Assembly (NCBI GenBank): GCA_002238965.1 | Contig: MPNJ01000006.1 | Span: forward strand, 124,001-188,000 | Direction: 5' to 3' | Source: Nitrospinae bacterium bin107 | Lineage (GTDB): Bacteria; UBA8248 | Length of the DNA stretch: 64,000 nucleotides | Part shown: in pieces, positions 28,733 through 37,048 of the stretch | Numbering within the stretch: the stretch's first letter is position 1 | Layout of the letters: every line of letters starts with the position of its first letter | Program-made: the position numbers and the translations under genes | The notes under the pieces: model-generated | The model's database searches: none | What the model was told of the DNA's origin: nothing | What the model saw: the letters and a program-made list of their open reading frames with translations, nothing else

Positions 28733-29227
28733 ATGATCATGAAATGCAGGGAATGTGGACAGGTCTTCATCGAATCAACGGGAGACTACCACTTCAAGGC
28801 ATCGGGGCTCGATAACGCATATATCGAGGATGCGCATCTCATCAAATGCGGATGCGGCGTCGGGCTGAAGATCAAGGCAATGGGTTCCGTGCTGGATGAA
28901 CTCGGCAACGCCGTGATCAACAAGCCGGGTCCCTTGAACGGGCCGGAAATTCGTTACCTGAGAAAAAACTTATCCTTCAGCGCCCGGGAATTCGCCGGAA
29001 TGCTGGAGATAGACCACACCACGCTCTCCAAATGGGAAAACGGAAGAGCGCCCGGGCGACCGAACGATCTGTTGATCCGCCTCGTCTACGCGGCATGGAA
29101 AGGGTACGAACACCCGAAACGGATATTCGATATTTTCGAAAAAGTGCGCAAGCAGAGAAAGCGGAATATCGGCATAAAACTCATTCCCGCCGCCAGGGAA
29201 GGTTTCGTGGTCGAATACGCCGTGTAG
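28733..29227 (+). CDS. MqsA/YgiT-like zinc-finger HTH protein (orphan antitoxin-like)
   Basis: The 164-residue protein starts with an MqsA-type zinc-binding region: MKCRECGQVF, then KCGCGVGLKIK about 35 residues later. After a linker comes an XRE-type helix-turn-helix (IRYLRKNLSFSAREFAGMLEID and HTTLSKWENGR). The tail is basic (KVRKQRKRNIGIKL). In MqsRA systems such a protein neutralises an upstream mRNA interferase, but no toxin gene precedes it here. The 117 bases upstream hold only A+T-rich DNA. It may be an autonomous regulator. The repeated 12-mers just downstream could be its binding sites, though this is untested. Confidence 0.75.
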   Translation: MIMKCRECGQVFIESTGDYHFKASGLDNAYIEDAHLIKCGCGVGLKIKAMGSVLDELGNAVINKPGPLNGPEIRYLRKNLSFSAREFAGMLEIDHTTLSKWENGRAPGRPNDLLIRLVYAAWKGYEHPKRIFDIFEKVRKQRKRNIGIKLIPAAREGFVVEYAV

Positions 29228-29293
29228 GTAATCGCGCCGATCGCGCAAAATCACTCACCGAAAAATCAAGCCGCTTCATCCTACACACTAACG

Positions 29294-29440
29294 CCAAATA
29301 GCGTGTCAAATAGTGCGTCAAATAACGGGAAATTAGACATGATATTTTCGAAATAATATTCATAACTAAGTTAATTTCAGATATTTACGAGATCACATGC
29401 GTTGCCAAATAGCGTGTCAAATAACGCGCCAGATAGCATG
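29294..29440. repeat. Two clusters of three 12-bp direct repeats
   Basis: The 12-mer CCAAATAGCGTG and close variants occur three times head to tail at 29294-29329 and three times at 29405-29440, with the second cluster 111 bases after the first. Consensus YCARATARYRYG. The 271-base gap holding them has no gene. They could be operators or iteron-like protein sites for the adjacent HTH protein. Confidence 0.75.
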
Positions 29441-29498
29441 AGAACCCGACCGGAAATTCATGAGTTGTATGTTTATTTCGATTCGGGTAGCGCCCCCA

Positions 29499-29978
29499 TC
29501 AAGGCAAAGGCTCGTCCTTCAGCCAGCGGGCGAGGGCCTTTGCGGGGGCTGCGATCTCATCGAGGGAGGTGTAGAAGTAGGCCTCCCAGCCGACCTCGGG
29601 CAGGCCGGTGAAGATCATGAGGTTCAGCGGATAGGCTTCGCAATCCGTCGAGCGCCTGAAGTCGTCGCGGAACAAGAAGACTGGCTTTCCCCAGGCGACC
29701 GCCATGCCGAGTTCCACCATCACGCCCTCATCGGGCGGACAGCCGTTCACCACGCCGAAAAATCCCGCCGCATCGCGCACGTCGCGCATGTCGTTCTGAC
29801 CGACGCGGTACGCCCAGCCGGGTTGCGCAAGCATCTCGGGCTGGTTGTTCCGCGTGAACGGCTCCCACACTTCGGCGCCCAGCGCCTCTAACGCCGCCAC
29901 GAGTTCTTTTAAGGGCCCCTCACGCTGCTGCAGGGAAAAACCGTAAGGGCTCGCCAGATACAGGGTCTTTTCGGTCAT
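29499..29978 (-). CDS. Nucleoside 2-deoxyribosyltransferase family protein
   Basis: The 159-residue protein starts TLYLASPYGFS, the usual first strand of this family. It then has AEVWEPFTRN, RDAAGFFGVVNGCPPDEGVMVELGMAVAWGKPVFL in parts, and LNLMIFTG. The DEG-x3-ELG motif contains the catalytic glutamate region of nucleoside 2-deoxyribosyltransferases, which move deoxyribose between bases or hydrolyse deoxynucleotides. Short members are often uncharacterised nucleotide N-hydrolases. Confidence 0.8.
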   Translation of the reverse strand: MTEKTLYLASPYGFSLQQREGPLKELVAALEALGAEVWEPFTRNNQPEMLAQPGWAYRVGQNDMRDVRDAAGFFGVVNGCPPDEGVMVELGMAVAWGKPVFLFRDDFRRSTDCEAYPLNLMIFTGLPEVGWEAYFYTSLDEIAAPAKALARWLKDEPLP

Positions 29979-30125
29979 TATTACTCCCTCGCCTCCCTCG
30001 TTTCACCTCGCGCCGTCGATAAGGGAGCGCGCGGCATAGTCCCACACGATGAGAAGAGTCGTCCAGCGCAAGCCCGGCTTCACACGAACAGCCGAAACCG
30101 CCCTTATCAGCCTCCCGCGCGGCCT

Positions 30126-31280
30126 TTACTTCACGTTCTCGCCGAAGACGGCGAAGGCCAGCCCCGCGCATAACGCTACCCCTGCACCGACGTGGAGCAG
30201 CGTCACGAACCCCCAGATGGGAAGCAGCCAGCCCGCCAGCAGCGCGCCGAGCGTGGAGCCGACCCCCCAGGTGGCGGCGCTGTAGAGGGATTGGGCGGTG
30301 TTCTTGGTCGCAGCGCTGCTCAGGCGGTCGACGTACTGAATCGCGCCTGCGTGAAAGACGCCGAAGGCGACGCCGTGCAAGAGCTGGATGAGGATGAGCA
30401 AAACCGCATCCGTCGTCAGGGCGACGAACTCCCACCTCAGACCTGCGGCCATCATGCCGGCGACTATCATCCACTTGAGGCCGAACCTCGTCTGGATGGC
30501 CTGCGCGTAGATGAGAAAGACAATCTCGCTCACCACGCCCACCGTCCACGCCAGGGCGATCAGGTCCGCCGACATACCCAACTCTTTCAGCCTGATGCTG
30601 AAGTAAATCCCGAAAGGCCCTGCGGATATCGAGGCGAACGTCGTCGTGAACAGGAAGACGGCGAGCGGGCGGCTGCGGAGCAACAGGCTCAGGTCGGCCC
30701 GGAAGCGCGGGCGGGCGCGGCCCGTCTCTCTCGGCAGAAAAAAAATCACGAAAACAAGCAGGGCGCCCACGCACGCCACGAACGGAAAGATGGAGGCGAC
30801 CCCGGTGGTCTCGACCAGACGGCCCGCGCCCATCGCCGCGACGATGAAGCCCAGCGACCCCCACAGGCGCACACGGCCGTATTGCGCGCCCGTGGCTTCT
30901 ATCTCGCGCAGGCAGAGATTCTCGGCTATCGGCACGAGGGGCGCTCTCAAGGCGGAGAAGAGCGCGATCAATATGAGCAGGGCGAGAAATCCACTCGCCC
31001 CCCACAGGAGGAGCGCCAAGCAAGAACTCGCAACAGCGCACGTGAAGGCCACGCTGCGCCCCAGGCGGAATTTATCGGCAAGCGCTCCGAACAGAGGGGG
31101 CGCCAGCGCGCTCGAGAGGCGCGGCGCCGCGTTTAGCAGGCCGAGCTGGAACCCGCTCACGCCCACGGAGTGATAAAAGATGTTCAGGAACGGGAGCATG
31201 GCGCCCACGGCGAAGAAATGCAGGAAATAGAACGCGGGCATCCGCCAGAAAGGGATTGCGCCTGTGGTTTGCGCGCTCAT
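30126..31280 (-). CDS. Major facilitator transporter (HcaT/LacY-like group)
   Basis: The 384-residue protein has about twelve membrane helices, starting MPAFYFLHFFAVGAMLPFLN. It carries the MFS loop motif GALADKFRLGRS and the RVRLWGSLGFIVAA helix typical of the 3-phenylpropionate/nucleoside/LacY-like MFS_1 group. The start at 31280 begins just before the first helix; the frame is open further to 31436 but that part is not membrane-like. Substrate unknown. It is divergent from the aldolase gene. Confidence 0.83.
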   Translation of the reverse strand: MSAQTTGAIPFWRMPAFYFLHFFAVGAMLPFLNIFYHSVGVSGFQLGLLNAAPRLSSALAPPLFGALADKFRLGRSVAFTCAVASSCLALLLWGASGFLALLILIALFSALRAPLVPIAENLCLREIEATGAQYGRVRLWGSLGFIVAAMGAGRLVETTGVASIFPFVACVGALLVFVIFFLPRETGRARPRFRADLSLLLRSRPLAVFLFTTTFASISAGPFGIYFSIRLKELGMSADLIALAWTVGVVSEIVFLIYAQAIQTRFGLKWMIVAGMMAAGLRWEFVALTTDAVLLILIQLLHGVAFGVFHAGAIQYVDRLSSAATKNTAQSLYSAATWGVGSTLGALLAGWLLPIWGFVTLLHVGAGVALCAGLAFAVFGENVK

Positions 31281-31582
31281 GGACAAGCACGCGGGAAACG
31301 GAGCATCCGGGACCTCTTCACCCGGGCGGGGAGGCACCATTCGACCACGATGTGGAAATGATTGCCACCCGAGCGGCGGTTTCTTCTTCAGCATGGTTTT
31401 GTTATTCTCCACGCGCGATGGGTTGTCTTGTTTCAAACCAGACGATCGAACGGCGGGCGGGCCGGAAACTGGCGTCCGCGCCGGCGAATCCAGCAGAGAC
31501 GAAAAGCGGGAAACCCCTATATAGAGGGGGAATTTCCTTTGAACTTTTTTACCTCATCGGCAATTCTTGCAGGAGCGAAATC

Positions 31583-32611
31583 ATGAGCACGAACAACCTG
31601 GCGAAAATCGCCAAGCAGATGGTGGCGCCTGGCAAAGGCATCCTCGCGGCGGACGAGAGCACGGGCACGATTCAAAAGCGCCTCGACAGCATCGGCGTTG
31701 AATCCACCGAGGATAACCGGCGCGCCTATCGCGAGCTTCTCTTCACGACGGAGGGAATCGAGGAATACGTCAGCGGCGTCATCCTCTTTGACGAGACGCT
31801 GCGCCAGAGCGCTGCGGACGGAACGAACTTCGGCGCGCTGCTGACATCGCGCGGCATCCTGCCGGGCATCAAGGTCGACAAGGGCGCGAAGGACCTGGCG
31901 TTCACGCCGGGAGAGAAGGTCACCGAGGGTCTTGACGGCCTGCGCGAGCGTCTGGCGGAATACGTCACACTCGGCGCCAAGTTCACCAAGTGGCGCGCGG
32001 TCATCACCATCGGCGAGGGAATCCCCTCGGCCTACTGCATCGACGCCAACGCGCACGGACTCGCGCGCTATGCGGCGCTCTCCCAGGAGGCGGGCCTCGT
32101 GCCCATCGTTGAGCCCGAAGTGCTCATGGACGCGGACAACACCATCGAGGTCTGCGAGGAGGTGACGAACGAGGCGCTCGAGAGCGTCTTCCACGCCCTG
32201 CACCTACACCGCGTCTCGCTCGAGGGCATGATCCTGAAACCCAACATGGTCATATCGGGCAAGCAATGCCCAACCCAGGCGGGCGTGGGGGAAGTGGCCG
32301 AGGCCACGGTACGCTCCCTCACGAGAAACGTGCCCGCCGCGGTGCCCGGCATCTGCTTCCTCTCGGGCGGGCAGAGCGACGCAGTCGCCACCGCGCACTT
32401 AAACGCGATGAACGCGATGGGCCCCCACCCCTGGGAGCTCAGCTTCTCCTACGGTCGCGCGCTGCAGGCGCCGGCGCTGAAGGGCTGGGGCGGAGAGGCG
32501 GCGAACGTGCCCCTCGCCCAGAGACTCTTCCTCCACCGCTGTAAGTGCAACGGCGCCGCGCGAACGGGAGCGTATGAGGACGCGATGGAACAGGAAGTCG
32601 CCGCGGCGTAA
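31583..32611 (+). CDS. fda: Class I (Schiff-base) fructose-bisphosphate aldolase
   Basis: The 342-residue enzyme is of the animal/plant-type class I family. It has GKGILAADESTGTIQKRL at the N-terminus, KWRAVITIGEGIPS, PIVEPEVLMDADNTIE, the Schiff-base lysine region EGMILKPNMVISGK and CFLSGGQSDAVATAHLNAM. It cleaves or forms fructose-1,6-bisphosphate. AGGAG precedes the ATG at 31583; an open frame to 31256 is unsupported. It is followed closely by fbp, so the pair makes and dephosphorylates FBP, a gluconeogenic or Calvin-type arrangement. Confidence 0.95.
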   Translation: MSTNNLAKIAKQMVAPGKGILAADESTGTIQKRLDSIGVESTEDNRRAYRELLFTTEGIEEYVSGVILFDETLRQSAADGTNFGALLTSRGILPGIKVDKGAKDLAFTPGEKVTEGLDGLRERLAEYVTLGAKFTKWRAVITIGEGIPSAYCIDANAHGLARYAALSQEAGLVPIVEPEVLMDADNTIEVCEEVTNEALESVFHALHLHRVSLEGMILKPNMVISGKQCPTQAGVGEVAEATVRSLTRNVPAAVPGICFLSGGQSDAVATAHLNAMNAMGPHPWELSFSYGRALQAPALKGWGGEAANVPLAQRLFLHRCKCNGAARTGAYEDAMEQEVAAA

Positions 32612-32647
32612 CCGGCAAGCGACCGCCCGCCAAGGACAGGAGTGAGG

Positions 32648-33688
32648 ATGCAGCAGGAAGCCGCCACCGTCGGCACCACGAAATTCAGGGGAATGACGCT
32701 CGAGCGCCACATCCGCGAGGAGGAGAGAAACCACCCGGGCGCGCGCGGGCTGTTCACCCGCCTCGTCACGCAGATCACCCTGGCCGCCAAGATCATCAAC
32801 GCCGAGGTGAACAAGGCGGGCCTCGTGGATATTCTCGGGTTGACCGGCGAGGTCAACGTGCAGGGCGAGGAAGTCCAGAAACTCGACGAATACGCCAACG
32901 ACGTGCTGCGAAAAGCCCTCGACCACACCGGCTCGGTGGCCGCCCTGGCGAGCGAGGAGATGGAGGAGGTCTATGCCGTCCCCGGCGAATATATCGAGGG
33001 GGGCGAATACGTCGTGCTCTACGACCCGCTGGACGGCTCCTCGAACATCGACGTGAACGTGAGCATCGGCTCGATTTTCTCGATCCTGCGCCGCAAGGCA
33101 GAGCGCGGCCCCACGGAGGTCGACGACTTCCTCCAGCCGGGCCTCGCCCAGGTTTGCGCCGGCTACGTGATCTACGGCTCGTCCACCATGCTGGTCTACA
33201 CCACGGGCAACGGCGTCGACGGCTTCACGCTCGACCCGTCCGTGGGCGAGTTCTTCCTCTCTCATCCCGACATCCGGATTCCCGAGCGGGGGAAGATATA
33301 CAGCATCAACGAGGGCAATTCCTCGAAGTGGGACGAGTCCACCGCCCGCTACGTCGAATACCTGAAAGAGGAAGACGCCGAAACGGGCCGTCCCTATTCG
33401 GGGCGCTACATCGGCTCGCTGGTGGCCGATTTCCACAGAAACCTCCTGAAGGGCGGCATCTTCCTTTATCCCGGCGACAAGAAAAACCCCAGCGGCAAGC
33501 TGCGCCTTCTCTACGAGTGCAACCCCATGTCCTTCATCGCGGAGCAAGCCGGGGGCGCAGCGAGCGACGGCAGCCGCAGGGTGATGGATATCCAGCCCGA
33601 AAAACTGCACCAGCGCATTCCCTTCATCGTCGGCAGCAAGCTCGACATCGCCGATGCCAACCGCTTCATGTCTGGAGGAGGAAACTAA
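32648..33688 (+). CDS. fbp: Class I fructose-1,6-bisphosphatase
   Basis: The 346-residue enzyme has [15 protein letters not shown], the metal-binding signature of FBPase class I. It also has [37 protein letters not shown] and the C-terminal [24 protein letters not shown] at 32638-32642 favours the ATG at 32648 over the GTG at 32642. Its stop directly abuts the ATG of the OmpA-like lipoprotein gene. Confidence 0.96.
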   Translation: MQQEAATVGTTKFRGMTLERHIREEERNHPGARGLFTRLVTQITLAAKIINAEVNKAGLVDILGLTGEVNVQGEEVQKLDEYANDVLRKALDHTGSVAALASEEMEEVYAVPGEYIEGGEYVVLYDPLDGSSNIDVNVSIGSIFSILRRKAERGPTEVDDFLQPGLAQVCAGYVIYGSSTMLVYTTGNGVDGFTLDPSVGEFFLSHPDIRIPERGKIYSINEGNSSKWDESTARYVEYLKEEDAETGRPYSGRYIGSLVADFHRNLLKGGIFLYPGDKKNPSGKLRLLYECNPMSFIAEQAGGAASDGSRRVMDIQPEKLHQRIPFIVGSKLDIADANRFMSGGGN

Positions 33689-34588
33689 ATGCAGACGCAT
33701 CGCCTCGCTATTTTATTCCTCGCCGCCACCCTGCTCACCGGATGCGTGGGCATCGAAGACTATGAGCGAAAAACGGATGAAGCCACGGGCCTCCGGGGCG
33801 AAATCGCAAAGTTCGAGAGCCGGATCAGGGAACTTCGCGGCCAGATCGAGGAACTCGAAGGACAAATCAAACAAAAAGACCTGGACAACCAGGAACTGAG
33901 CCAGTCCCTCACCATGGCCCGGCGACACAGCCAGCAGACCGAGACGCGCGTGGCCGACCTGCGCGCGCGGACGACCGAACGGCAGAAGAAGCTGACCGAG
34001 GCCGCCAGGCGGGTTCAGCGCCTGCAGCGCGCCCATGAGAACTCGCGCGCGCGGGTTCAAGAGCTTCAAAAAAACCTCGTCGCCGCGCAAAAGAAACTCC
34101 TGCGCTTCGAAGACCGGATTCGCTTCCAGATCCAGGTCGAAAAGGATGTGAAGGCGCAGTTCTCGAAAGAACGCCGCCGCGGAATCGTGGAGGTGCGCCG
34201 CGACGGCGACCGGGTGGTGACCAGCATCGCGAGCGCCATTCTCTTCAAGTCGGGAAGCGCCAAGATCCGCTCCGAGAGCAAAGCGCTGCTCGTCAAATTC
34301 TCAAGACTTCTGCGCCGCTACGCGAACCGCGAGGTGCAGGTGCAGGGCCATACCGACAACGTGCAGATATCCGATCGTCTGGCGGAGCGCTGGGAGACGA
34401 ACTGGGAGCTTTCCGCCGCACGCGCCACGCGGGTGCTACGCTACTTCGTCGAGGTGGGAAACCTCGACCCGCGCAGGGTCTCGGGAGCGGGGATGGGCGA
34501 GTTCCGCCCGATTGCCGACAACGATACGCGCGAGGGACGACGGACGAACCGGCGGATCGAAATCGTCATCTTCCCCCCCGACTCCTAA
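33689..34588 (+). CDS. OmpA/MotB-domain lipoprotein with long coiled coil
   Basis: The 299-residue protein has a signal peptide ending in the lipobox LLTGC and a coiled coil from about residue 30 to 150 (RIRELRGQIEELEGQIKQK). A C-terminal OmpA-like peptidoglycan-binding domain follows, with AILFKSGSAKI, VQVQGHTDNVQISDRL and GAGMGEFRPIADNDTREGR. It is probably anchored in the outer membrane and tied to peptidoglycan. It starts immediately after the fbp stop with GGAGGAGG, so it is co-translated with a metabolic gene to which it has no obvious relation. Confidence 0.9.
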   Translation: MQTHRLAILFLAATLLTGCVGIEDYERKTDEATGLRGEIAKFESRIRELRGQIEELEGQIKQKDLDNQELSQSLTMARRHSQQTETRVADLRARTTERQKKLTEAARRVQRLQRAHENSRARVQELQKNLVAAQKKLLRFEDRIRFQIQVEKDVKAQFSKERRRGIVEVRRDGDRVVTSIASAILFKSGSAKIRSESKALLVKFSRLLRRYANREVQVQGHTDNVQISDRLAERWETNWELSAARATRVLRYFVEVGNLDPRRVSGAGMGEFRPIADNDTREGRRTNRRIEIVIFPPDS

Positions 34589-34631
34589 GAAACGGACGCT
34601 CCCGCGCCGCTTCACCAGAAAGGACTTTTCT

Positions 34632-35294
34632 TTGATCCTCGAGCGGATACCCGTCGGCCCATTCCAGATGAACAGCTACGTCGTGGGCTGCGAGGAGACG
34701 AAAGAGGGTGCCTACGTCGACCCGGGCGCGGAGGTGGAGCGCGTCATCTCGCTTGCGCGAGAGCGCGGCCTCACCCTCACCAAAATTATCGGCACCCACG
34801 CGCACCTGGATCACGCCGAAGGCGTCGCCGAGGCGAAGGAAAAACTGAAGGTTCCCTACTGGCTCCACGAGGCGGAACTCTTCAACCTGCAAAACATACC
34901 GAACGCGGCGCGCGGCTACGGTTTCCCGGAACCGCCCGTCCCCGAGGTGGACGCGCACCTCGTGCCGGGCGAGACGATTTCGGTGGGAAACCTGGAATTC
35001 GAGATCAGGCTCACCGACGGGCACGCGCCGGGCAACGTCACCCTCTACCGGCCGGGGAACGGCAACGAGGCGGGACACGCCATCGTGGGCGACGCGCTTT
35101 TCGCAGGGTCGATCGGCCGAACCGACCTCTATATGGGCGACGCGAACGTGCTACTGAGCAGCATCCGGGCGCAACTGCTCACCTTACCTGACGACACGGT
35201 CGTGCATCCGGGCCACGGGCCGGAGACCACCATCGGCCACGAGAAATCCACCAACCCTTTCTGCCAGCCCGGAGCCGAACAATTTCTGGCGTAA
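34632..35294 (+). CDS. Metallo-beta-lactamase-fold hydrolase (glyoxalase II-like)
   Basis: The 220-residue protein has the di-metal motif GTHAHLDHAEGVAEAK (HxHxDH), the next ligand in LTDGHAPGNVTLY, the bridging aspartate in IVGDALFAGSIGRTDL and the last histidine in VVHPGHGPETTIGHEKSTNPF. This is the YcbL-type single-domain glyoxalase II-like group, which hydrolyses thioesters. The start is a TTG 8 bases after AAGGA; the longer frame to 34512 overlaps the lipoprotein gene. Confidence 0.88.
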   Translation: MILERIPVGPFQMNSYVVGCEETKEGAYVDPGAEVERVISLARERGLTLTKIIGTHAHLDHAEGVAEAKEKLKVPYWLHEAELFNLQNIPNAARGYGFPEPPVPEVDAHLVPGETISVGNLEFEIRLTDGHAPGNVTLYRPGNGNEAGHAIVGDALFAGSIGRTDLYMGDANVLLSSIRAQLLTLPDDTVVHPGHGPETTIGHEKSTNPFCQPGAEQFLA

Positions 35295-35335
35295 GCCCGG
35301 ACACCCCCCAGGCGCACCCCCATCTGGGAGGCGGA

Positions 35336-35836
35336 GTGAAATTCTGCGTCTCCTGCGGGAATCCGCTCGTCTACCGTCCCTGGACGGAGGGAGACGGCAC
35401 CATGCAGCTTTGCTGCAGCGCGGCGTCCTGCAGCCACGTCCATTTCCTCGACCCCAAGGTGGCGGCGGGCGTCGTCGCGACGATCGAGGGCGAAGCCGTG
35501 CTCGTCCGCCGCGCCCACAACCCCGGCAAGGGGCTCTGGACATTCCCGGGCGGCTTCGTGAACCGGGGCGAGGTGGTCCCGGAAGCCGCCGCGCGCGAGG
35601 CGAAAGAAGAAGCGGGCATCGAGGTGGCGGTGGACTCGCTGCTCGGGGTTTACTCATTCGAGGGAAACGCCACGGTGCTCATCGTCTACACGGGCGTCGT
35701 GACGGCGGGCGTCCCCCGCGCCCTGTCCGAGAGCACGGAAGTCAAGCGCGTCGCGCCCGATGCGATCGACTTCGACGAGCTCGCCTTCGACACCACGCGC
35801 GCCGCCATGCGCGACTGGCGGGAGAGCGTGCGGTAG
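35336..35836 (+). CDS. Nudix hydrolase with N-terminal zinc ribbon
   Basis: The 166-residue protein begins with a rubredoxin-like zinc ribbon (FCVSCGNPLVYR and LCCSAASCSH), as in NADH-pyrophosphatase-type and related Nudix proteins. The Nudix box follows as GGFVNRGEVVPEAAAREAKE plus EAGIEV. The start is a GTG after GGGAGGCGG. Substrate unknown. Confidence 0.88.
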   Translation: MKFCVSCGNPLVYRPWTEGDGTMQLCCSAASCSHVHFLDPKVAAGVVATIEGEAVLVRRAHNPGKGLWTFPGGFVNRGEVVPEAAAREAKEEAGIEVAVDSLLGVYSFEGNATVLIVYTGVVTAGVPRALSESTEVKRVAPDAIDFDELAFDTTRAAMRDWRESVR

Positions 35837-36002
35837 GGCGGGTAAGCACTGTTCGCTACCTGACCGAAAAAGAACGGCCCCCTGCGAGGCGGTGCGGTTT
35901 TGCTCGTCATTCCGGTGTCGGACCCGACCGAGGAGGGAGGTCGAACCCGATTGATGAATGAGGATTCGACGGATTCCAGAAGATTTTCCTGAGCGATGAA
36001 AC

Positions 36003-36030
36003 CGACAGACGAGAGAGAAGAACCACTCCC
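36003..36030 (-). repeat. Solo end of the 40.4-kb MITE
   Basis: These 28 bases match, base for base apart from one position, the outer part of the 38-bp terminal inverted repeat of the MITE at 40403-40628. They lie alone in the gap between the Nudix gene and higA, so this is a relic of insertion or excision. Confidence 0.7.
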
Positions 36031-36050
36031 GCAAGCGGTTCCCCGGCCCC

Positions 36051-36386
36051 CTACGATGCGCCCGCGTATATGAGCGCGCCGGGTTTCAGGGGAGCGTTCT
36101 TCTTCGGCTTCTTCACCCGCAACTCCACCGTCATGCCCAGCTTGACCATGTAGTCGATGAGCCGCTCGCGGGAGAAGCGCGATAGCTTCCCGTTCATGAG
36201 ATAGGAGGCTTCTGGTTGCTTGATGTCGAGAATTTTCATCACGTCTTTCTGGGTCAGCTTTCTTGACTCAATCGTATCCAGAATGTCGCTCAGGAGTTCC
36301 GCCCTCAGCTGTATCTCATCTGCATTGGGGTGCCCGAGGTCTTTGAAAATATTGTGGCTTCCTTCGAAAACTTCAATTTCACTCAT
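36051..36386 (-). CDS. higA: HigA-type antitoxin, XRE helix-turn-helix
   Basis: The 111-residue protein carries an XRE-like HTH (KLTQKDVMKILDIKQPEASYLMNGK) in the HigA2/YddM subfamily that pairs with Gp49-like toxins. In such modules it neutralises the toxin and represses the operon. The ATG at 36386 follows AAGGAG; the alternative at 36410 overlaps the toxin stop. It lies 20 bases downstream of the toxin gene, giving the toxin-first order of HigBA. Confidence 0.87.
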   Translation of the reverse strand: MSEIEVFEGSHNIFKDLGHPNADEIQLRAELLSDILDTIESRKLTQKDVMKILDIKQPEASYLMNGKLSRFSRERLIDYMVKLGMTVELRVKKPKKNAPLKPGALIYAGAS

Positions 36387-36406
36387 ATGCTTATCTCCTT
36401 CCTTCC

Positions 36407-36787
36407 TCACTTCGCGCCTTCTCTTTTTTTTATGTATTCAATCAATCCTTTGAAATTCGCCTCGATGATCCGCGTTTCCCGCCGAGATGTTCGGATTCCT
36501 CTTTTCGATTTCTTTTGAAAGGCGTGAAGAACACAAACGGCCTCCTTGAATTTCACCGTGTAAATTGCCCGATACGCGTCACCGCCACGATTTTCAACAA
36601 TCTCCAAAACGCCAGCACCCCTGAAACCTTTCAATGGTTTGGCGGAGGGGGCTTTGCCTCTCCATTGAGCTACCTTCAAGGCGTAGAACATCCCCTCCTG
36701 CACCTCATGGGGAAATTGCTCAAACGCATCCTTGCTCCTACCTACCCACCATATCGGTTTGGGTGTCTTCGACCCGTTGTGTTGCAC
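36407..36787 (-). CDS. higB: HigB-type RelE-superfamily toxin (phage Gp49-like)
   Basis: The 126-residue protein belongs to the phage-derived Gp49-like HigB family. It has WWVGRSKDAFEQFPHEVQEG, the KPLKGFRGAGVLEIVEN strand pair, YRAIYTVKFKEAVCVLHAFQKKSKRG and the final RIIEANFKGLIEYIKK (quoted in parts). Such toxins cleave mRNA on the ribosome. The GTG start is preceded by AGGATGA. It is first in the operon and directly downstream of a strong promoter with an overlapping palindrome. Confidence 0.87.
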   Translation of the reverse strand: MQHNGSKTPKPIWWVGRSKDAFEQFPHEVQEGMFYALKVAQWRGKAPSAKPLKGFRGAGVLEIVENRGGDAYRAIYTVKFKEAVCVLHAFQKKSKRGIRTSRRETRIIEANFKGLIEYIKKREGAK

Positions 36788-36863
36788 GGAAATGGTTCAT
36801 CCTTTCTCCTCGTAGATTGGTCATTGATATTTTGTAAGGATATTTTTCCGGGTCGTTATTTAA

Positions 36864-36891
36864 AATATAACATAATTGTTATGAATGTCAA
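36864..36891 (-). promoter_or_regulatory. higBA promoter with operator palindrome in the spacer
   Basis: On the minus strand TTGACA (36891-36886) and TATATT (36869-36864) are 16 bases apart, a near-consensus sigma70 promoter. The palindrome ATAACATAATTGTTAT (36867-36882, six-base arms) fills the spacer and touches the -10, exactly where an antitoxin would block RNA polymerase. Confidence 0.7.
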
Positions 36892-37048
36892 CGTCGGGCT
36901 GGCTCACCCCTTTAATTCGGAAAGCCACTTCCCCCTACACTCCCCATCCAAGCGATCGTATAATCCGGCGTCTTAAGGATATTTTTTATTTTCGACCCAG
37001 GAGAGGCGCGCGCGGCGTGACGCCTCTTACCAGATAAGGAGAAGATAG

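Noticed and set aside
29294-29440. CRISPR array
   Set aside because: The units are 12 bases, head to tail without spacers, unlike CRISPR repeats.
29920-31041. 373-residue open frame overlapping the MFS gene in another frame
   Set aside because: Same-strand frame-shifted shadow; the MFS frame has clear membrane helices.
32399-33700. 433-residue open frame antisense to fbp
   Set aside because: Shadow of fbp and the aldolase end; no start signal or family features.
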